Source of the DNA: Sphingomonadales bacterium
Lineage (GTDB): Bacteria > Pseudomonadota > Alphaproteobacteria > Sphingomonadales > Sphingomonadaceae
Assembly (NCBI GenBank): GCA_027483465.1
Contig: JAIXUQ010000053.1
Span: forward strand, 1-57,854
Direction of reading: 5' to 3'
Length of the DNA: 57,854 nucleotides
Positions 15,901 through 22,629 of the stretch are shown here, in pieces. Below the pieces are notes generated by a model that saw nothing but the letters and a program-made list of their open reading frames with translations, was not told the origin of the DNA and ran no database searches. Each line of letters opens with the position of its first letter. Position 1 is the first letter of the stretch. A program made the position numbers and the translations under genes.

Positions 15901-18238
15901 AGGCAATGGCGCTGTCAAGCGTGACCGTGCCGCCCTGGGTGGTGAAGAACACCCGGCTGAGCCCGGCATCAGACACATAGGGCGTGACCGCCGTGCCGAG
16001 ATCGTTGGTCCAGTTGTTGAGCGCCGTGTTCCACAGGCCGGATTGGCCGCTGGCAATGCCGTCACCCTGGGTGCCGCCGCCGTCCCAATAGAAATCCGCC
16101 AGCGACACATCGAGGAACAGGCTGGTGGCGGTGCTGCCGAGATTGTAGATATAGCCGGCCGGGCGCGCGCCCAGCGTGACACTGCCGAAATTCAGCAACG
16201 AACCGGCCGAAAACAGCTGGTGTGTGCCCACCGTGAAACCGGGCCGCGCCGTGACATTGATCACCCCGCCCAGATCAAGCGTGCCGGTCACCACCACGAG
16301 ATCGCCGGCGCCGGGCGCACCCAGATCGAAATTCAGCTGGGTCTGCGTCCCCAGATCGAGATTGCCGGTGATCGTGAGCTGGCCCACCGAATTGGCAACA
16401 CTGCTGTTGCCGGCCGAAAGCACGCTGGCGGCGCCATCGACAAAGCTGACATCGCCGGTGATCTGGCCAGCACCCGCCAATGTGCCGTTGCCGGCAAAGC
16501 TGACATTGCCGGTCACCTGGCCGTCCACGGCCAACTGGCCGTCCCCGTTCACGGCGACAGCCCCGATCACCGCGCCCGATGCCGAGAGCGCGCCGCCGGC
16601 GTTGACCGTGGTGACCGCTTCGAGGCGACCGGTCACGGCCACCGTGCCCTGGTTGATCACCAAGCCGCCTGACAGGATATTCTGCGTCCCGGCGCTGCTG
16701 TTGGGGCGGGACAGGGTGAGCGTGCCGGTGCCGGTCTTGATCAGGCCAAGCGTGTCGCCCACCCCACCATCGGCGACGCGGCCGGAGAATTCGCCGTTGT
16801 TGCCGCGCGTGTCGATGGTGGCCACGGTGGGCACACCGCCACCCTGGGTGAGCACGGTGAAACCAAACACCGCATCACCATCAAGGGCGAGGCCGGCGCC
16901 ATCGCCAAAGCGCAGGCTGCCGGCATTGCCGAGGGCATTGCTCGAATCCACCGCCAGGGTGCCGGTGCGCACCCGCACCGCAGCGCCGCCCAGATTGTTG
17001 TTGCCGGTCAACGCCACGTCGCCGCCGCCGCCGCCCAGAATGATGATGTCGCGGTTGGTGACGATGTCACCGGCCAGCGTGAACACCTGGCCCGCATCGG
17101 GCGTGGCAATGGTCAGCGGCTGGCTGCCGGCAATGGCGTTGCTGATGGTGATGCTGGTGGTGCCCAGCGACTGGGCCAGCGTGGCCCCGCCGTTGACCGT
17201 GAGGATGCCGGAACCCAGCGCGGTGTTGGAGCCGACTTCCAGCCGCCCGGCCGTCAGCGTCACGCCGCCCGCGAAGCTGTTGTTGCCCGTCAGCGCCAGC
17301 GTGTTGCTCGATTGCTTGACGATGCCGCCGCCACCGGAAATCGCACCGGCCAGCGTGAACACCGCGCCGCCCCCCGGCGGGTTGGCCGGGTTGATCAGCA
17401 GTTGCACGCCATTGGAGATGTTCACATCATTGTCGAGCACCAGCGCGTTGGCGGCGTTCAGATTGTTGAGCGTGGCATTGCCGGTGACCGACAGCACACC
17501 GGTGCCCAGCGCTGTATTGTTGCCCACCCGCAGCACACCCTGCTGCAATTCCACCCCATTGGAGAAGCTGGACGCGGCCGACAGCGCCTGGGTGCCGGTG
17601 CCGGTCTTCACCAGGCCCATGTTGCCGGTGATGCTGCCGTTGAAGGTGGAAACGGTGCCGGGGTTGAGCGTGAGGCTGGCAGCCGTGGGCGCCGAATTGG
17701 TGAGCGTGCCACCGCCCGTCAGGCCCAGCACGCTGTTGTTGAACCCGCCCAGATCAACGGTTGCACCCGGGCTGATCGCCAGGTTGGAGAAGGATGACAG
17801 GGCCGTGGTGGACCCCGCGATCAGCGTGCCCTGGGCGATGGTGGCGCCGCCGCTGTACGTGTTGTTGCCCGACAGGGTGAGCGCGCCGGCGCCCGACTTG
17901 CTGAAGGCGAGGATGCCGGGGGTAACCGGATCAGTACCATTGGTCAGATTGCCGCCGAAGCTGAGCGGCCCGCCATTCACGACCCGGAACGTGCCGAGCG
18001 TGGCGCTGTTTTCGTTGAGGATGATGTTGGCGCCATTGACCGGCGGATCGACGAAATTGGTGACCGAAACCAGCGTGCCGTTGACATCGAATGTCTGGGC
18101 GCTGGCCGGCACCAGGGCCGTGCCGGCCAGCATGGCGGCGCCGAGCGTGGACGCGATGCGGCGGGAAAGACCATTGCGCGGCGGACGGCGACCGCTGGCA
18201 GCAGCAATGGCAGCGCGATTCATCGTATCGTTCAACAT
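6914..18238 (-). CDS. Giant type Va autotransporter with passenger-associated beta-strand repeats
   Basis: A 3774-residue surface protein. Residues 1-48 form an extended export signal with a charged start (RRPPRNGLSRR), a hydrophobic core and probable cleavage after PASA. The passenger is a predicted beta-helix of about 28 autotransporter-associated repeats of the form L-x-G-x-N-S-Y-x-GGT...GTxxVGxxxALG. Two separate modules starting with YWD, containing G-x-W and NW motifs, lie near residues 720 and 1480. The last 260 or so residues, from about ITFWLRGAGSWAKA, form the autotransporter beta-barrel and end in ATLNFAF with the terminal Phe recognised by the Bam complex. The ATG follows GGGGG. 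No protease, lipase or other enzyme motif is visible, so adhesion or aggregation is the likely role. A terminator follows at 6853-6884, and a promoter with a palindromic spacer precedes it. Confidence 0.93.
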   Translation of the reverse strand: MLNDTMNRAAIAAASGRRPPRNGLSRRIASTLGAAMLAGTALVPASAQTFDVNGTLVSVTNFVDPPVNGANIILNENSATLGTFRVVNGGPLSFGGNLTNGTDPVTPGILAFSKSGAGALTLSGNNTYSGGATIAQGTLIAGSTTALSSFSNLAISPGATVDLGGFNNSVLGLTGGGTLTNSAPTAASLTLNPGTVSTFNGSITGNMGLVKTGTGTQALSAASSFSNGVELQQGVLRVGNNTALGTGVLSVTGNATLNNLNAANALVLDNDVNISNGVQLLINPANPPGGGAVFTLAGAISGGGGIVKQSSNTLALTGNNSFAGGVTLTAGRLEVGSNTALGSGILTVNGGATLAQSLGTTSITISNAIAGSQPLTIATPDAGQVFTLAGDIVTNRDIIILGGGGGDVALTGNNNLGGAAVRVRTGTLAVDSSNALGNAGSLRFGDGAGLALDGDAVFGFTVLTQGGGVPTVATIDTRGNNGEFSGRVADGGVGDTLGLIKTGTGTLTLSRPNSSAGTQNILSGGLVINQGTVAVTGRLEAVTTVNAGGALSASGAVIGAVAVNGDGQLAVDGQVTGNVSFAGNGTLAGAGQITGDVSFVDGAASVLSAGNSSVANSVGQLTITGNLDLGTQTQLNFDLGAPGAGDLVVVTGTLDLGGVINVTARPGFTVGTHQLFSAGSLLNFGSVTLGARPAGYIYNLGSTATSLFLDVSLADFYWDGGGTQGDGIASGQSGLWNTALNNWTNDLGTAVTPYVSDAGLSRVFFTTQGGTVTLDSAIAFNRLFFQVDGYSINGNGNALNFDAGTIEVTNGGDRATINADLNGVDGLTKAGPGILRLTGNNSYTGGTVVDGRIEVASDTALGAAAGAVQLNNGAELASVINAVTLANNIVLDGNNTIATLSDLTLTGTVSGAGALNKTGAGTLTLTGANSFGGDVDIGAGSLVARTAAALGNGIEITAAGGTSLAIGPAAPAGAVEVLGKAISIASGGTLTLDLLGTPGSFAVDEDTGTALFDGTDLTLGGTLSGGTLSITGGGQVRLQTSNALEGVSIDRSSVVLENAQGLGSGTLTVNEAALYAVSGAAVTLAQNITVSNLFYIAGTDAITLDGTVSSLGSAPGELGAIVKLGSNSLRLNGANSLDAVRLVNGRLILGNSQALGLNDFSTADVAGTSRTLEAGVDGLQIANNLAVVGPLSIDTGANTFTVNGQVYDSGSIVKLGSGNLVLAGNNIYSGGTQVDAGTLTAGSDTAFGSGLVTMANGTLLTNSVAGPGPRTIGNNFNLGNMTISSAGNTFVLSGVLQGAGTVVKDGQGTLRLTGNSSNVATGFTGTFDVQQGVLEVDGQIAGNVTVQIGAALAGTGTIFGTTEVLGSAIIAPGNSPGTLTVGSLLLNASSVLNFELGRPNVVGNALNDRINVLNAGGLRLAGTLNVTETTGTTFGNGIYNLITYAGGLDPASTGLTIGSLPGAFNGVVQTVIPGQVNLVVTSPGTLILYWDSTDTLGNGAVDPGAGTWSISGTNWTGVPDSQLNTTWFDGALAVFTGTGGTVTLDGSFQAAGLQFTSNGYTLVSDPVNGGGLNIGAGGTFISTSNAVTATISALIAGTGILAKQGNGTLILDGANTFSGGTDVQGGTLQLNTATAAGSGGITLAGGTTLANGGGTLAITNAITTLGAANIDSGAGQFTLDGVVDGAGALIKLGSGTLVLNGANLYAGGTALLSGSIQIGTNSALGTGALTLSGGTSLVSGAADLAVANAITTLGSGTVDSGATSLTLSGIIDGAGSIVKIGSGTLVLTGANLYSGGTALTAGTIEVGSNTALGTGALTMTGGTTLQSGAPALVLGNAIATLGIGTIDTAANSLTLGGVISGAGSIVKIGSGTLVLNGANSFTAGFSADAGTVQVGNNSALGAAAASFADATTLLAGSNGLDLANDITLVGSVNVDTAANDFTLSGDIGGLLLRKLGSGNLILNGDNGFLGATLLEGTVTLGTNSALGAGQVDVDGPVTVAAGVDGLTIGNVFVLNDSTEFRTGFFDTTTYTGPISGAAALTLVGGTIVLNGANSHAGGTVVTDNTTVTVGSNTALGTGQVSMGDFSTLATVTNGLTLANNIASNGSVAVFDIGANTLTLNGIVSGAGGIAQFGTGNLILNGANTYAGGSQIEGTVTLGTSSALGTGSVLMGQDSTLTVNADNLVVANAFSIGGNTTVATGGFTLSLNGNITADPSLVIPGSLVKTGSGTLILSGNNSYGGGTQLTEGTIQVRSGTAFGTGALTMSDATTLAAGVDGLTLQTGVITLLGAGVVDTQGFTFTLNSDIGGAGSLTKIGSGNLILTAGSYSGGSFINEGTVTISQDLALGTGLVTMADGTTLVGTNAFTLALANNFSIGNVTITSDVASSFELAGVIGGSGLLTKDGVSPLILSGANSYSGGTALAVGVIDIRTNSALGTGTLTMSDATTLLAGSNGLVVANAIATPGTAVIDTQANQLRLDGVISGAGGIVKSGSGNLILAGTNSYAGGTNLSEGTLTITNNGSIGTGALTTADSTALVVGTATGANTAITLANAVSLGLGLTSVNLQGNTLVFNNDATIVTNGASLTLNGIVSGDGGLVTGNFGTLTLNGANSYGGGTQITSRSVVYVGSDTAVGTGTVTMNGATGLYNFSGATRTLANAFVLNGGSWLGGSSDLVLNGGISGAGFVIKAGAQTLVLNGANSHSGTNQLRDGRITVGTSSALGTGALRVFAPVAAPVAGLATTLSAGTTGLALANAVTLDSGSNLIVESGGGSFTLNGVISGAGALTKVQAGNLVLNAANSYSGGTTVSAGTVTVGNNSALGTGAVALASGTTLANNTDNLVVGNAFTIGNAEVATGANVFTLAGVIGGTGLLTKTGSGTLVLNGANSYSGGTSVAAGTVTVGTSSALGTGAVAMANGTTLANNANNLALANGFVIGNVDVATGANVFTLDGVIAGAGLLTKTGSGTLVLNGASSFTGGTALNAGTIRVGNNTALGTAGLAMAAGTTLQAGAAGLSLANAIALAGGATVDNNGRTLTLGGVISGTGLLAVIDSAAVAGSTLVLAGANSYTGGTLVTGTALQVESDANLGNAAGGITLTGGTLRTTASFTTARTVALAGAGGTLDTATGTSLTSTGVISGTALTKAGAGTLVLNGANTHTGGTALNAGQITVGTNAALGTGALTMAGGTTLQAGVTALTTANAIVTLGAATINSGATPATYTLSGVISGAGSVTKQGTGILNLTGASSYTGATTVAAGTLNVTGSLVSAVTVNSGAALTGTGTVGALSVLAGGSVSPGAPGSTDRATLTVTGAAALAGTYTVNVTAAGSDRIAAGGALSLGGTLAVVPGVPGTFGTFNQTFTVASGASRTGTFATVSGLDQFGVAFAPSVEYSSTAATIRLAPQSLFTLGNRFGGITGNALEVANAFDRAVAGGYNPQAFFNVYANGGNDLPRTLRQMSGEQRATERRVVLDTSRTIREAALDRLNNGIASMGGQQVSSNDGDKSITFWLRGAGSWAKAQTNGAATEFTSEQRGVLTGLDWKMNGLTLGGMFHYTSTDIEYRVLGGSSSVETVGGTLYAGYRKDGGVVANAGATVAGSRSNGARTISLASFQQSLQGRTNGTTYQIFGELAWDLAGAADTRIEPFARVSFVKADFGALTETGGVAALTAAKQSSDITVTNLGMRFGANVAQGKVALNASASWQGTTGDRSALTVIGIPAVGQNGNIRSVLIDRKALNVTADVGVNLSDTVRFSLGYSALVGQRNDDHGGRATLNFAF
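8480..17880 (-). repeat. Array of about 28 PATR-type passenger repeats
   Basis: Within the autotransporter, divergent units share the core N-(S/T)-Y-x-GG-T followed after about 20 residues by (S/T)-x-ALG-x-G. I counted about 28 by eye in the translation. Spacing is irregular (about 70-130 residues) and sequence identity is greatest at 8500-12100, closest to the barrel, which suggests recent duplications there. Confidence 0.7.
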
Positions 18239-18277
18239 GGAACCCCCAACTGCTACACAAGTGGCAGGATGACGAAA

Positions 18278-18305
18278 ACTCTATCCCATATATACGGGAT
18301 TGCAA
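18278..18305 (-). promoter_or_regulatory. Predicted promoter with palindromic operator in the spacer
   Basis: On the minus strand, TTGCAA (18305-18300) and TAGAGT (18283-18278) are spaced by 16 bases. The spacer region 18283-18300 is an 18-bp near-palindrome, ATCCCRTATATAYGGGAT, matching at 16 of 18 positions. Such a site lying exactly between the two promoter elements is a typical repressor or MerR-type arrangement. It sits 40-67 bases upstream of the autotransporter start. The promoter elements are only fair matches; the palindrome is read directly. Confidence 0.5.
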
Positions 18306-18342
18306 CGCGAACCATTGCCGGCAAAACGTCCATAATTGTTGG

Positions 18343-18978
18343 TTACTTTGCCTTTTCCGGTTCGGACGGAAATGTCGCCATCGCCCAGTCATGGGCCAGC
18401 AGCGCCGCCTCCGCCGCCAGCAGCCGCGGATAGGGCGCCAGCGGCAAACCAAAGCGCCGGGCATTGTACAATTGCGGCACCAGGCACAGATCAGCGAGCG
18501 TGACCTGATCGCCATAAAGCTGGCGGCCGCCGTGGCTATGGGCAAATAACTCAAGCGCACCAAGGCCTTCGGCCATCCAGTGGTGCAGCCAGCGGGTGAT
18601 CGCAGCCTCCGCCTGGCCCATCTCGTCGCGCAGCCAGCGCTGCACCCGCAAATTGCCCAGCGGGTGGACTTCGGCGGCAATCACCAGCGCCGCGCCGCGC
18701 ACCAGCGCCCGCCCCGCGGGGGTTGCCGGCAGCAATGGCGGCGCCGGATGGCATTCATCAACATACTCGATAATGGCGATACTCTGGTTCAGCACCAGGC
18801 TGCCATCCTCCAGCACCGGCACCAGGCCCTGGGGATTGCGCGCCAGATGGGCCGGGCTGCGCTGTTCCCCGGCAATCAGGCTCACCGGCAGGCGCGTGGC
18901 CGGCAGGCCCTTGGCTGCCAGCGCCAGCCGCACCCGCCAGGATGCGCTGGAGCGCCAATAATCGTGCAGGACAAGCAT
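18343..18978 (-). CDS. maiA: Maleylacetoacetate isomerase / zeta-class glutathione S-transferase
   Basis: A 211-residue cytosolic GST. The N-terminal thioredoxin-like domain opens MLVLHDYWRSSASWRVRLAL; SSxxxxRVR is the zeta-class signature with the catalytic Ser-Ser. The NPQGLVPVLEDG and L-N-Q-S-I-A-I glutathione-binding segments follow, then an all-helical domain with LADLCLVPQLYNARRFG. Zeta enzymes isomerise maleylacetoacetate to fumarylacetoacetate in tyrosine catabolism. The ATG at 18978 has AGGAGG eight bases upstream and gives the family start; an in-frame ATG at 19011, just past the der stop, is the alternative. No hmgA or fahA is nearby, so its place in tyrosine breakdown rests on family assignment; a general detoxifying GST is possible. 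Confidence 0.87.
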   Translation of the reverse strand: MLVLHDYWRSSASWRVRLALAAKGLPATRLPVSLIAGEQRSPAHLARNPQGLVPVLEDGSLVLNQSIAIIEYVDECHPAPPLLPATPAGRALVRGAALVIAAEVHPLGNLRVQRWLRDEMGQAEAAITRWLHHWMAEGLGALELFAHSHGGRQLYGDQVTLADLCLVPQLYNARRFGLPLAPYPRLLAAEAALLAHDWAMATFPSEPEKAK

Positions 18979-19015
18979 GATCTGCGCCTCCTGGCCCAAG
19001 GCGGTTGCCATGGCA

Positions 19016-20410
19016 TTACCCCTTGTTGAAGGGGTTGCGACCACCGCGGAAACTCAGCCGGATCGGCAGGCCGCCAAAATCCAGATCGGCCGCCAGACTG
19101 TTGGTCAGAAAACGGCCATAGCTGGCGGGCAGCGCATCGGTCCGGTTGCCAAACACCACGAATGTGGGCGGCCGGGTGGCCACCTGGGTGGCATAACGCA
19201 GCTTGATGCGGATCCCTCCTGGCGCCGGCGGCGGATTGCGCGCCAATGCCGCTTCGAACCAGCGGTTGAGCGCCGAGGTGGGCACCCGGCGCGACCAGCG
19301 GCTGCGGGTTTCGAACGCCACCTGCATCAGTGTATCGAGGCCCTTGCCGGTCGCCCCCGAACAGGTGAGCAGCGGCACGCCCTTGATCTGGCTGAGCCCT
19401 TCGTCCAGCGCCTTGCGCACGCCCTGGAACAGCCGGCTCTGGTCCACCGCGACATCCCATTTGTTGAGCGCGATGATCAGCGCCCGGCCTTCGGACAGCA
19501 CCATGTCGGCGATGCGCAGATCCTGCGATTCCAGCCCCTGCGTGGCATCCAGCAACAGCACCACCACCTCGGCGAAATCCACCGCCAGCTTGGTGTCGGC
19601 GGCAGACAATTTCTCCAGCTTGTCGGTCACCCGCGCGCGCTTGCGCAGGCCGGCGGTGTCCACCAGCCGCACCGGCTGGCCATCATAGTGCCAATCAATG
19701 GCGATGGAATCGCGGGTGATGCCAGCCTCCGGCCCGGTCACCAGCCGCTGCTCGCCCAGCAGGCGGTTGATCAGGGTGGACTTGCCGGCGTTGGGCCGGC
19801 CCACGATGGCAATCTTCAACGGGCCAGGCGGCGGTTCCGGCGCATCCTCGCCCTCCGCCGGCGCGGTGGCCTCCGGCGCCTCGTGCTGCAGATGCGGTGC
19901 CAACGCCTGATAAAGATCGCCCAGCCCCAGCCCATGTTCGGCCGAAAGCCCGATGGGCTCGCCCAGCCCGAGTTCATGGCCTTCGTTCAGCCCGGCTTCG
20001 GCCTGCAAGCCTTCCGCCTTGTTGGCCACCAGCACCAGCGGCACGCCGCGCCGGCGCAGCCAGCTGGCGAAATGGCGATCCAGCGGCGTCACCCCGGCGC
20101 GGGCATCATAGACCAGCAGCGCCACCGCCGCGCGCGCCACTGCCGCCTCGGTCTGGGCGCGCATCCGGCCCGACAGGCTTTCGTCGCTGCCATCCTCGAA
20201 ACCGGCAGTGTCCACCGCCACGAACTCCAGGTCGAGCAGGCTGGCCCGGCCCTCGCGCCGGTCACGCGTCACACCCGGCTGGTCGTCCACCAGCGCCAGC
20301 CGCTTGCCCACCAGCCGGTTGAACAGGGTGGATTTGCCCACGTTGGGCCGGCCAACAATGGCCACACGCGGCGCATCGGCATCGATATCAAGAACGCTGG
20401 TCATGCTCAT
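19016..20410 (-). CDS. der: Ribosome-associated GTPase Der (EngA)
   Basis: A 464-residue protein with two GTPase domains followed by a KH-like domain, the arrangement unique to Der, which matures the 50S subunit. The first G domain has GRPNVGKST (20-28), DTAGF and NKAE; the second has GRPNAGKST, DTAGL and NKWD. The linker between them is Pro/Glu rich. The C-terminal part, including PPTFVVFGNRTD, is the KH-like domain. Length is normal for alphaproteobacteria. The frame allows ATG at 20410 or 20404; the first is given. It follows bamB by 41 bases, and the GST gene starts 37 bases after its end, so these are likely read through together. Confidence 0.97.
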   Translation of the reverse strand: MSMTSVLDIDADAPRVAIVGRPNVGKSTLFNRLVGKRLALVDDQPGVTRDRREGRASLLDLEFVAVDTAGFEDGSDESLSGRMRAQTEAAVARAAVALLVYDARAGVTPLDRHFASWLRRRGVPLVLVANKAEGLQAEAGLNEGHELGLGEPIGLSAEHGLGLGDLYQALAPHLQHEAPEATAPAEGEDAPEPPPGPLKIAIVGRPNAGKSTLINRLLGEQRLVTGPEAGITRDSIAIDWHYDGQPVRLVDTAGLRKRARVTDKLEKLSAADTKLAVDFAEVVVLLLDATQGLESQDLRIADMVLSEGRALIIALNKWDVAVDQSRLFQGVRKALDEGLSQIKGVPLLTCSGATGKGLDTLMQVAFETRSRWSRRVPTSALNRWFEAALARNPPPAPGGIRIKLRYATQVATRPPTFVVFGNRTDALPASYGRFLTNSLAADLDFGGLPIRLSFRGGRNPFNKG

Positions 20411-20451
20411 CAGGCTGGCCTTACCAGCGCTGACGGTTCAGCGCCACAACA

Positions 20452-21789
20452 TCAGCGGTAAGCCGTCACCGTGCCATCATCGGTCAGCTGATACAGCCGG
20501 CCGCCAGCCACCACCGGCGGCAGATAGGCGGCGCCCTTCAGCCTGATGCGGTTCACCACCTTGCCCTCATAAGGCTCGATCGCCACCAGTTCGCGGTTGG
20601 AGCCGGCCACCCACAGCCGCTCCCCGGCCAGCACCGGCCCGGCCCACTGGATGGCGTTCTTCTTCTTCTTGGGGTTGCGATACTGGTCCAGCCGCAGCAC
20701 CCAGCGCACCTTGCCCTCGCTGCGGGTCAGGCACAGCACTTCGCCATCAACGGTGACCAGATAGATGAACTCGCCGGCCAGCCAGGGCGTCCACAGCCCG
20801 GCGAAATTGCGTTCCCAGGCGCGCTGCCCGGTGGCCAGTTCCAGCGCCACCATGCGGCCGCCATGGCCCACCGCAAACACCCGGCCACGATCGATCACCG
20901 GCGAACCGTCGATATCGGCCAGCGCTGCCATCGCGGTGGAACGACCGGTGCGGGCCAACTGGTCCTGCCACACGCTGCGGCCGGTTTCGGCGCGCAACGC
21001 GTTCAGCTCGCCCGAGGAAAATCCCGCCACCACCGTGTCCAGCTGCACCGCCGGGGCGCCGGTGCCCAGGATGCCGGCGATTTCCACCGTGCCGGTCACC
21101 GTCCACAGCAATTCGCCGGTGCTGCCGTTCAGCGCGTGGAGCTGATTGTCCTGCGACACGGCAAACACCCGGTTGCCGGCCACACTGGGCGCCCCGCGCA
21201 GCGGCTGGCCCAGGCTGCGTTCCCACAACTGCTTGCCGGTGGCGGCATCATAGGCCACCGCCACGCCATAGCCGGTGAGAGCATAAACCCGGCCATCGCC
21301 ATAAGACACACCGCCGCCAAAGGCCGGGCGGGTGTTGCGCTTGGGCAGGCGATATTGCGCGCTCCACGCCAGCTTGCCGGTGGCGGCATCAAAGGCGCGC
21401 ACCTCGCCTTGCGTGTCCATGGTGAACAGCCGGTCGCCACCCACCACCGGCGTGGCGTTCAGGCGGGCGGTGCCGCTGCTGCCCTTGCCGATGCTGGCGC
21501 GCCAGATTTCCGCCGGCTTTTCGGCCAGCACCAGATGGCCGCCCACCTTCGATGGCGTGCCGCCCGGCTGGGTCCATTCGGCATTGGCCTCCGGCGCCGG
21601 CAGCACGATCGCCGTGTCCTTCAACTCGGCTTCGGCTTCGGCCCGGGTTTCAAAGCTCATGATCGGGATGCGTTCCCCCAGCGTGGGAGTCCGCCGCTTG
21701 TTGCCTTTCTTGAAGGCGCCGCAACTGCCCAGCGCCAGGCTGGCGATCAGCAGCAGCGAAAGGGCGCGCGCGCCGCGCGGGCTGGCCAT
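20452..21789 (-). CDS. bamB: Outer-membrane assembly lipoprotein BamB
   Basis: About 445 residues. A lipoprotein signal (LLLIASLALGSC, lipidated Cys near residue 23) is followed by a PQQ-like beta-propeller whose blades repeat the pattern A-x-DAATG-K-x-x-W (for example FDAATGKLAW and YDAATGKQLW). BamB is the periplasmic-facing lipoprotein of the BAM complex and helps BamA fold large barrels, notably autotransporters, two of which lie in this window. Position between the TPR membrane protein gene and der is the usual sphingomonad order. The start is uncertain between ATG at 21789 and 21801; the former has GAGGA about 12 bases upstream, whereas the latter has it too close. The gap to the preceding gene is under 20 bases. 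Confidence 0.93.
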   Translation of the reverse strand: MASPRGARALSLLLIASLALGSCGAFKKGNKRRTPTLGERIPIMSFETRAEAEAELKDTAIVLPAPEANAEWTQPGGTPSKVGGHLVLAEKPAEIWRASIGKGSSGTARLNATPVVGGDRLFTMDTQGEVRAFDAATGKLAWSAQYRLPKRNTRPAFGGGVSYGDGRVYALTGYGVAVAYDAATGKQLWERSLGQPLRGAPSVAGNRVFAVSQDNQLHALNGSTGELLWTVTGTVEIAGILGTGAPAVQLDTVVAGFSSGELNALRAETGRSVWQDQLARTGRSTAMAALADIDGSPVIDRGRVFAVGHGGRMVALELATGQRAWERNFAGLWTPWLAGEFIYLVTVDGEVLCLTRSEGKVRWVLRLDQYRNPKKKKNAIQWAGPVLAGERLWVAGSNRELVAIEPYEGKVVNRIRLKGAAYLPPVVAGGRLYQLTDDGTVTAYR

Positions 21790-21805
21790 GGTCACGCCCA
21801 TTTCC

Positions 21806-22558
21806 TCATTCTGCGGCGCCAGCGGCGGCCGGCTGGCCGGCAAGGCCCAGTGTCGTCACGTCCACGCCCACGGCAATTGCCAGCTGGGCGGCACGGGTGC
21901 GCAGGGTCGGGCTCAGCCCCTCGTCCTTCACCATGGCGATCAGGATCGGCTTGGCCAGATCGGGCTTGCCGGCGCGCACATGCGCCACTGCCACCAGTTC
22001 GCCGGCCACGCCAAACCAGGCGTTGCCGGGCACTGCCAGCGGCTTCAGCCTCGCCACCACCTCGGCCGGGCCCAACTGGTCAAAACCCACGCGCACCGCC
22101 TTCACCAGCGCGGCATCGCGCACCAGTTGCGGCTGGGTGTCATCATTGGCGATGGCTTCATACAGGCCGCGCGCCTTGGCCTTGTCGCCGCCGGCCAGCG
22201 CATCATTGGCCAGCACCATGCGCGCCAGGCCGGCATAGGCACCGGGGCCGTCGCGGGTCATCGCCTCCAGCACCGGGCGGGCCCGGGCACCCTCGCCCAC
22301 TTCCAGCTGGGTGATCGCCTCGCTCAGCGCGGCACCGGCGGCACCGGCGGCCTTGGCCTTCTGGTCCTGCCAGAACAGCCAGCCGGCCAGGGCAGCCAGG
22401 GCCAGCAGCACCACGGCAATGCCGATCCGGCCATAGCGTTGCCACCAGCCGAGCAATTGCGAACGGCGATATTCCTCGTCCACCTCGCGCAGGAAGGCAT
22501 CGTCGGTGGTGCCAGGCGGATTGGCAGGCGTGTTGGCCAAGGCTGGAAAGCTCCCCAT
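21806..22558 (-). CDS. Single-pass TPR membrane protein, YfgM-like
   Basis: About 250 residues: a short cytoplasmic N-terminus with DDAFLREVDEEYRR, one membrane segment at roughly 45-63 (IGIAVVLLALAALAGWLFW), and a periplasmic alanine-rich helical domain with TPR-like repeats. This matches the YfgM family, an ancillary subunit of SecYEG that works with periplasmic chaperones, and it is regularly encoded beside bamB and der. ATG at 22558 is given; a TTG at 22540 (LANTPANPP) has a better-placed GGGGAG and would also fit relatives, while ATG at 22585 seems too far upstream. It lies 71 bases after the panB stop and just before bamB. Confidence 0.85.
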   Translation of the reverse strand: MGSFPALANTPANPPGTTDDAFLREVDEEYRRSQLLGWWQRYGRIGIAVVLLALAALAGWLFWQDQKAKAAGAAGAALSEAITQLEVGEGARARPVLEAMTRDGPGAYAGLARMVLANDALAGGDKAKARGLYEAIANDDTQPQLVRDAALVKAVRVGFDQLGPAEVVARLKPLAVPGNAWFGVAGELVAVAHVRAGKPDLAKPILIAMVKDEGLSPTLRTRAAQLAIAVGVDVTTLGLAGQPAAAGAAE

Positions 22559-22629
22559 CTGCCGGGCCCGGGTGCCACGGCGCATCTTGCCGGCGCGTGA
22601 ATGCCCGACACGGCCGCAAAGGTAAAGGC

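Noticed and set aside
6821-16672. A 3283-residue open frame on the plus strand opposite the autotransporter
   Set aside because: It is antisense to a clear signal-peptide-to-barrel protein. High GC and the repetitive sense codons exclude stops on the other strand, and its composition (Ala/Gly/Arg/Gln/His, with no domain) fits a shadow frame.
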